Positions 54,227-64,000 of a DNA stretch of 64,000 nt are shown here, piece after piece. Position 1 is the first letter of the stretch, and every line of letters begins with the position of its first letter. This stretch comes from Leptobrachium leishanense (taxonomy: Eukaryota; Chordata; Amphibia; Anura; Megophryidae), in contig CM019064.1 in the NCBI GenBank assembly GCA_009667805.1, positions 380,057,120 through 380,121,119 of the forward strand, given 5' to 3'. Below the pieces are notes generated by a model. The model had not been told where the DNA came from. It saw nothing but the letters and a program-made list of their open reading frames with translations, and made no database searches. The translations under genes and the position numbers were made by a program.

Positions 54227-54935
54227 GGGCCCTATTACACTGTTAACGCTAATGGTAGCGCTCACCTGCGTGAGCACTACCGTTAGCTGCGGTATCTACC
54301 GCATATTACAATCCAAACGCAAACGGGTTAAAAAACCCGTTTGCGTTTGGTACCTTGCACTCCTCTGCGCGAGGTTACTGCACTTTGCGCTCCCTATACT
54401 TAACATAGGGAGCGCAAAGTGTTAATCAGCTCTGGAATTACAAAGTCCCAGCGCTGATTAACTCCTGCCTCTAGTCAGCGAAAAGTTAACCAGAGCCAGG
54501 ACTTGGTGTTAACGGATTCCGCTTCTGCAGAATCCGTTAACACCAGGCTAAAAAATAATAAAAGGCAGCACATACTCACCCTCTGTCCCGCGGCGAGGAC
54601 CACGGCTCAGTCCGCCTCCTCCGGCCGGCGGGATCAGGGAAAGACGGGGGGAAAAAGTCCCCCCAGTCTCTCCCTGCGTATCACTACACCGACCGGCCGG
54701 ATCTCGCGAGGCGAGATCCGGCTGGTCATGTGACCGCCGGCGTCTGCTTCAATGGAGTCCTACGGACTATGGAGGATGCGCGCGGCTGCCACACACATCC
54801 CGGGGCATAGCGGGCGCAAAACATGCTGCCTGCATTGTAATCCCCCGTTAAACCGGGGGCGGTAGGGGGAAAACTGTGGGCGCAGTTTTTTATCCCTACC
54901 GCCCCGGTTTTAGCGCGGGGATTGTAATAAAGCCC
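54227..54935. mobile_element. Hairpin-ladder element (GGGCCCTATTACA ends)
   Basis: Ends GGGCCCTATTACAC and ATTGTAATAAAGCCC, flanked by ATA (54224-54226, 54936-54938). The interior is a chain of hairpins: CCAAACGCAAACGGGTT / AACCCGTTTGCGTTTGG (54313-54350), CACTTTGCGCTCCCTAT / ATAGGGAGCGCAAAGTG (54381-54421), TGGTGTTAACGGATTC / GAATCCGTTAACACCA (54504-54545), CGGATCTCGC / GCGAGATCCG. No transposase. Confidence 0.8.
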
Positions 54936-55050
54936 ATAGTGTATTGTGATGTCTATCACTACCAGTACCTTCTAAAAGAGAAACCCTAGACACCATGACC
55001 ACGTAAGCGCTTAACTACCTCTTCTCCATTACTACATACATAGTTACATA

Positions 55051-56656
<1,606 letters not shown>

Positions 56657-56659
56657 TAG

Positions 56660-57640
56660 GCTGAAAAAAGACATGCGTCCATCGGGTTCAGTCTTCCACA
56701 CATCACCTACTGCTGTTGATCCAAAAGAAGTAAAAAAAAAACAGTCTGAAACGGTCGCCAATAACACACTTGGAAAAAAATCCTTCTTGACCCCAGAATG
56801 GCGTCTGATTTCTCCTTGGATCAAGAAGCTTTTACCCACATAATATATATTATGACCCTTAATATTCTGTGTCTGCAGGAAGTCATCCAGTCGCTGTTTA
56901 AAAGTCTGTACAGTCTCTGACCCAACCACCTCAACAGGCAGAGAATTCCACAGCTTTATTGTTCTCACCATAAAATAACCCTTCCTATGCTTTAGGCTGA
57001 ATTTCCTTTCGTCCTGTCTAAGGCTGGGGTCAGACGAGCGTAGTGTTCACGTCCGTGATTGCCCCTAAAAGTACGTCCGTGATAGCATGACAGAAAGCCC
57101 ATTGGAGCCTGACACATGAAGTACGTCCGCACTGAACTGCGGACGCACAACGGCCGCGGCCCACGGACGCAAGGCAGGCAAGAACGTATATCCCCTAGAA
57201 CGGCCGCACAAAGTGCGCTGCATCCGCAACGTCCGCATAGCTTTGTGTGTGAGTGATGGAACGTGGTCAGACGGACTGCATTTATACGTCCAGCATTTTT
57301 CACGGACAAAATGGTTTTGCTTTTTAATTTATTTTCCCTCCTACATCCTTCAAAAAATACGTCAGTGAATAAACAGACTGTGTGGCCACTACTGTGTCTT
57401 CCGTACTAACGTACGTCCGTGTGCACGGACGTACAGTCCATAGAAATCACGCTCGTCTGACCCTAGCCTAAATGGGTGACTTTGTGTCCTGTGTATAGTC
57501 CTGTTAATGAATAGGTTTCCAGACAATGGTTTATAATGGCTCCGTATATATTTATATAAGGTTATCAGATCCCATGTGTGAAAGCTCTTCAAAGTAAAAG
57601 CCTTACCCACAGCTTTTGTTTTGCCAATCATTGGTCAGAG
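56660..57640 (-). pseudogene. CR1-type C-terminal domain, split by a MITE
   Basis: Minus frame: KAFTLKSFHTWDLITLYKYI and NRTIHRTQSHPF (57640-57475), then, across the MITE, RQDERKFSLKHRKGYF, MVRTIKLWNSLPVEVVGSET and VQTFKQRLDDFLQTQN (57020-56860). This is the LINE C-terminal block that follows the RT, with the usual LWNSLPxEVVxAxxxxxFK signature. The frame is restored when the MITE and one TAA are removed. The stretch HSGVKKDFFPSVLLATVSDC that follows is probably read-through 3' UTR. The catalytic part is absent, so it is a 5'-truncated LINE copy. Confidence 0.75.
57022..57468. mobile_element. PIF/Harbinger-type MITE, variant copy 4
   Basis: Ends GGCTGGGGTCAGACGAGCG and CGCTCGTCTGACCCTAGCC, flanked by TAA (57019-57021, 57469-57471). 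Only the termini match copies 1-3; the interior matches the fragment at 14205. 447 bp. Confidence 0.85.
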
Positions 57641-59026
57641 TTTGAAATTCTCATTTTGTGAGCCATCCTGGTCCAAAAACGTTCAACCTGCTGCTTTTTT
57701 ACTTTTTCTCAGTGAGAAGAAATGCTTCTCTAGAAGATGCATTTGATTGCCTGTGTGCGCTAAACATGCATGCGCCACTTGTCCTCAATGCTTCCCCATA
57801 AGAATGTTTGAATGTAAACCAAGCCTCTGGCTACTTCCTGTGTTGAAGAATGAAGAGGAGATAAAGATACGGAGCTAAAATGGTAAGTTATTTTTACCTT
57901 ATTTTTTTTTAAAAATCGGAAACAAATGTCTCATCATCATGGGTTCTTCAACTAGACCTCCCTTTAGGTCTAAAATTTACATAAATAAATAGGAATAACA
58001 CAAAGATAAGCGAATGCACAAGTGCTTAGGTCCACTAATGATAGCTGATCTTGGTGTCTCTTGGGGTTCAACAACAAAAGAGTGTTTCAGGTTCTGTAAA
58101 TGAAAAAGATAAAATACCACTTCTATGCAAACTTCCTATAGAGAGCTGTAAAAACGGCCATATGAGTATAAAGGAAGGGGATTTGTAAAATACTTAAAAA
58201 GTCAGGCAATGTTAAAATGCGTTGAGTTAATCTTCTTCAAGTAAGGCTGTTTTTCCACTTTGTGGCAGAAGAAAACGTTCATTAGCATATGCTCACGTGT
58301 CCCCGAACAGGTTGATCAGTGTAAAGCCGTAGCAGGCTTGAAAATTGGCCTGGAGGCAACAATGTATTAGGCATGTGACTATAAAAATGACAAGGCTTTG
58401 GATGGATAGGGCTGGCGGTATGTGCTGTGCTGCTCTTAGATTAATGGTTCTTTACATCACGGATCGTACAGCCCAAAGCAGTGATTCTCAGATGAGTCCT
58501 TAAGGAAACTGTTTCTAACGATTCCACGCCTGTTATTTCATTAATATATGTGTGAGTTATTGTTGTTCAAGTAAGAGTACTCTGAAGTCGTAGCCCATTA
58601 GAGGTTTTCGTAAGAAGTCATTGCAGAGAATATGTTGGCAAGAACGGTCTACCTCTCACATCACCCTTAGACAACCAACCAAAGCACTAGACAACTGATC
58701 TATAGTAGTAAAGGCCATAGCAATGACCATAGCGTTACGGTATTTTTTGTGGATTGCAGCCCTATTGCATTAAGTGCAGTTGTCAAACATCTGCTTTGCC
58801 AAGTGTAGATGACAGCTACAATGATGAGAGCAATGGTGCTACTGACTCTGGTGGCCTACAATTTTCTCTCCTGAAATGGATATGTAATTCACATGTCATC
58901 AAGAACATGAACATGTTAACCCATGGCTTCTTAATCAGTACCGGTATCAATACTGGTCTGTGTAGTGGCTAAGCTGGAACTAGTAGTAGATGTTGTATAC
59001 AAAAAAAGTGGGTACCAAGCACTTCA
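57641..59026. other. Unassigned AT-rich DNA
   Basis: No supported gene. Open frame 58754-58972 has no recognised motif. Confidence 0.45.
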
Positions 59027-59161
59027 CACTGATGGGTGGCTTTTATTAAGGCGCATGCAATGTTTCGGTCAGCACTGCAACCTTTGTCAAAAGTGAATGG
59101 TCGCCGTGCCAACCGAGATGCTGCATCCTCCATAATAAAAGTCACCCATCAGATTGGAGTG
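59027..59161. repeat. Foldback element
   Basis: Left CACTGATGGGTGGCTTTTAT faces right ATAAAAGTCACCCATCAG ... GGAGTG. The centre holds CGCATGCAATGTTTCGGTCA. Confidence 0.65.
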
Positions 59162-59887
59162 CCGTTTAACCTCCTTTTCTGTTTACTATGCTTTTGTAAT
59201 TGGCCTCACTGGTTGTATACACACCATCCATGTATACTCCTGCTTGAAATATCATTTTAGAATTGCCAGTTTGCTTAATACCCTAATAATTTTAGAATAT
59301 GGCCTGCCAGGGATCGGCTGGTGGTTTTGATATCCAGTCTTGAGCGACCAGCAGATACTGGCCCGCAATTTGCTAATAATCATAACGACCAATATAGGCT
59401 ACTCTTAGATGTTGGCCCTCCAGAGCTTTCCCGGGCTTCATTGTGGCCAATCAGAGTCTAGTCTTAGATTAGTGGTTGGACCCCCCAAAAATAGTGTTTT
59501 TTACACACACGCCATTTATACACATTGAATTACACATACACGATTTAAACACTTATGTACTATAACACATACACTTCCAAAACCCATAAATGAAATCTCA
59601 AGCAAGCCTGGCTTTGTTGTGACTTCACATACAGGGAAAAATAACAGGACCAAGGGGGAAAGGGGAAGTGTATTTGTCCCATTTCAACCCTTTCACATAA
59701 TTTCTTGAGGGGAATTATGATCACCCTCCTCCTTGCCCCTGGTTCCTACATAAAAGACATAAATGGTGGTGCAATACTTTAATGCAAAATCTGAAAAGAA
59801 TATACTGAAAATCCTTATGAACATCTTCATGGTATCCCCTTTTCCTACGTCTATAGCAATTTATTGCAAACACTATACATAATTATT
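59162..59887. other. Unassigned AT-rich DNA
   Basis: No supported gene or repeat. Confidence 0.45.
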
Positions 59888-60955
59888 ATTTATTATCATA
59901 CTTTAGTTATAAAGCACCAGCATATTCCGCAGCGCTGAACAATGGGCACAATATAGGCAGGGTTAAAATACATTGAGACTGAACAACATTTTGACAAACC
60001 AGTACAAGAGTAAACAAAGGCCCTATTCCCATGGGAATTTACAATCTAGAAGGGTTGGGGGTGCAAACAGGAGGAGAGGACTGCAAGGCGAGAGTGATGG
60101 ACTGGTGGTGGGAGTGAGTGAGGTGTATCAGTGAGTCGGGGGGGTCGGCTTCCCTAAATAGGAAAGTCTTAAGGGAGCATTTGAAGGAGGAGAAACTATG
60201 GGAAAGTCTAATAGTACGAGGGAGAGCGTTCACGAGGATGGGAGCTGCGCGTGAGAAATCCTGCAGTCTATCATGGGAAGAGGTGATGCGGGGAGAAGCT
60301 AGACGTAGGTCACTGTTTGACCTTAGGGAGCGGGCTTGGGTGTATTTGGTGATTAGTGAGGACAGGTAGTGGGGAGCTGAGTTAGTGAGGGTTTTGTAGG
60401 TAAGGATAAGGATTTTGAATTTAATTCTGCAGTGGATGGGGAGCCAGTGAAGGGGACTCGCAGAGAGGAGCAGCAGAGACAGAGCGGCGGGTGGGGTGGA
60501 TGAGCCTGGCGGAGGCGTTCAGGATGGATTGTAGGTGGGGGTGGTAGAGAGGGAGGCCAGCTAGAAGATTATTACACTAGTCAAATCGGGGGATTACAAG
60601 GGCGTGGATGAATTGCTTTGTGGTGTCAGGAGTAGAGAAATTGCCGAATTCTGGAAATATTATGTAATTGGTAGCGGCAGGAGGAAGAAAGAGACTGAAT
60701 GTGGGGGATGAAGGAAAGAGCAGAGTCAAGTGTAACTCTGAGACAGCAAACGTCGTTTGAAGGGGAGATAGTGATACCATCGACCATGATAGAGAAGCCA
60801 GGAGGTGGGGAGGCATTAGAGGGAGGAATTAGTAGGAGCTCAGTCTTGGACAAGTTAATCTTTAGGTGGTGAGAGGCCATCCAGGAGGAGATGCCAGATA
60901 AACATTCACTGACTTTGGAAAGGACAGGAGGAGAGAGATCAGGGGTAGAGAGGTA

Positions 60956-62471
<1,516 letters not shown>

Positions 62472-63235
62472 TAGATCTGAGTATCATCAGCATAGACGTG
62501 GTAATTAAAGCCAAAGCTGTTAATTATTTTGCCCAGGGAGGAGGTGTAGATAGAGCAGAGGACCCAGGACAGAACCTTGAGGTACACCAACTGATAAAGG
62601 CATGGAAGAGGAGAATTTACCAGCAAATGACACAGAGAAGGACCTGTTCGATAGACAGAAGTCCATCCGTCCAAAAGAGTGCAGTGTCACAGGGACCAAG
62701 AGAGCTGAGAGTCTGTAGAAGGAAGGGGGTGGGAGACAGGGTCAAAAGCAGCTGAGAGGTTAAGTAGGATGAGAATAAAATAGTGGCCGTGGTTCTTGGC
62801 CGTTAGGTCATTGGTGACTTTGGTGAGGGCAGTTTCAGTTGAGTGTAGGGGACGCAAGCCTGATTGCAGGGGGTCGAGTAGGGAATTAGAGGACAGGAAG
62901 AGGGAGAGGCAGCTATTTTTTCCAAGAGCTTAGAGGTAAATGGAAGTAGGGATACAGGATGATAATTGGATAGAGAGTTGATCGAGGGAGGTTTTTTTTA
63001 GTAAAGGGGTAAACTGTGCATGTATAAAACCGGATGCAAAGGAGCCAGTGGAGAGATAGGTTGAAAATGTGTGTGAGAGCAGGAGTGAGGGAGGAGGAGA
63101 GTGGAGGTATTAGATGTGAGGGAATGGGGTTGAGCGGGCACGTATTGAGATGTGAAGAGGATAGTAGGGAATTAGAAAGGTATGCCTGCGTGATTGATTT
63201 AAGTATATAACAAAAAAGAAACAAATAATACATTT

Positions 63236-64000
63236 ATGTAATTTCTGACCAAGTCCCTTTAAAAATGTTGCTTTTTTAGGTGCTATCGTAAAAATGTTGC
63301 AAGCATTATAACCACTAAAATTATTATAGTACAGGTAATAGATGAAGTCAATGTCACAGAAAATGATACTGTTATGACTGTAAGGGCATGGGGCACAGTA
63401 TAGAGCTCGTTATGTCAGTTGAAAGGTTAGTTTAGTTTAGTTTATGTATGGGAGTTTAGTTAACGAGACTTTGAATTAGCATTGGGGTAGCATGAGCTAG
63501 GAAGGAATTAGGGTTATGAAAAACCTGCTTTCAACAACTCCTGCAATTCTCATTGGAGCTTAGAAAGGATTGATTTTACATCCATATATACAAACCATTT
63601 TGTAAACCACAGATAGCAATCTATAGGAGATTGCTGTACATTAATATGCTGTTCCACCATTGGGCTCTACTTAAGAGAACGTTCTTCCTCAGCCATCTGT
63701 ACACATAGCAATTGTTACGTTCTCCAAACAGGCAAAGGATGGTGAGAGTTGTAATTCTACATCTGCTCCAGTTCCACAGGTTGCATTTCCCTTTCACGGT
63801 TCATTAAAAACCTTGTATATATAATATCCGCAGTGCTGAGCTACCTCCATGTGGCTTCCACGTGATAAGGGTTGTTACATTAGGAAAATGACTTTGTTTC
63901 AATCTGTAATGCACATTTCGATGTGTTTTTTTTCCCGTTGAGAGAATTTGCAAAAATCAATTAATCAATGTGTAATTTGCACTTAAAACTGCTTACTATA
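63236..64000. other. Unassigned AT-rich DNA
   Basis: No supported gene or repeat. GTTAGTTTAGTTTAGTTTA (63426-63444) is a short simple repeat. Confidence 0.45.

Overview
This window reads as nuclear DNA of a vertebrate, most likely an anuran amphibian. It is AT-rich and has no operon structure, no rRNA or tRNA gene that I can see, and no host exon I could defend. Nearly everything recognisable is a transposable element or a derivative. The mix of CR1, L2 and L1-like LINEs, Tc1-like transposons with amphibian-type TIRs, a chromodomain Ty3/gypsy element, hAT, PIF/Harbinger and piggyBac-type non-autonomous elements and many foldback elements is typical of frog genomes. I cannot name the species. 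Most open reading frames are chance or shadow ORFs in repeats; one tandem array at 49.0-49.9 kb is open in three frames only because of its short unit.

Layout. 0-5.8 kb: degenerate L1-type ORF1, two hAT-type elements with 8-bp target duplications (2282-2465, 2534-3900), a MITE (5360-5791). 5.9-12.1 kb: a dead L2-type LINE, then a CR1 LINE split by two DNA elements whose removal restores the frame. 12-18.5 kb: short MITEs, a mariner-like relic (15175-16257), a foldback, and a Tc1-like relic carrying a Harbinger-type MITE (16573-18484). 18.5-30.5 kb: mostly unassigned DNA with scattered elements, including a hAT element (26130-26720), a hairpin-rich complex (27.7-29.9 kb) and a large foldback (29907-30306).

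30.5-42.5 kb: a CAGGG-type element containing a solo LTR that itself carries a 34-bp minisatellite; a deleted chromodomain gypsy element (35150-37462); a divergent CAGGG-type element carrying a chimeric hAT insertion (39420-41751). 43.1-46.4 kb: a Tc1-like element hit three times, by an LTR element, a CAGGG element and a LINE. 46.4-48.4 kb: a ladder of consecutive hairpins flanked by TTAA, a 94-bp tandem array and an L2 tail. 48.7-53.5 kb: a hAT element holding another hAT element, an unrecognised poly(A) retroposon with a 205-residue ORF, and a MITE. 54.2-63.2 kb: a second hairpin ladder, and two nearly identical Tc1-like copies, one in a CR1 tail and one in an L2 LINE.

The window works as a layered insertion record rather than a set of cooperating genes. 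Target duplications (8 bp hAT, TTA/TAA Harbinger, TA Tc1, TTAA piggyBac, 5 bp LTR) are readable by eye at many junctions and give relative ages: L2 and CR1 oldest, then CAGGG and Tc1-like elements, then hAT, LTR and Harbinger insertions. No intact autonomous element is present. The most unusual structures are the hairpin-ladder elements, the 60-bp tandem unit shared by three different hAT families, and the poly(A) retroposon at 50351-51886.
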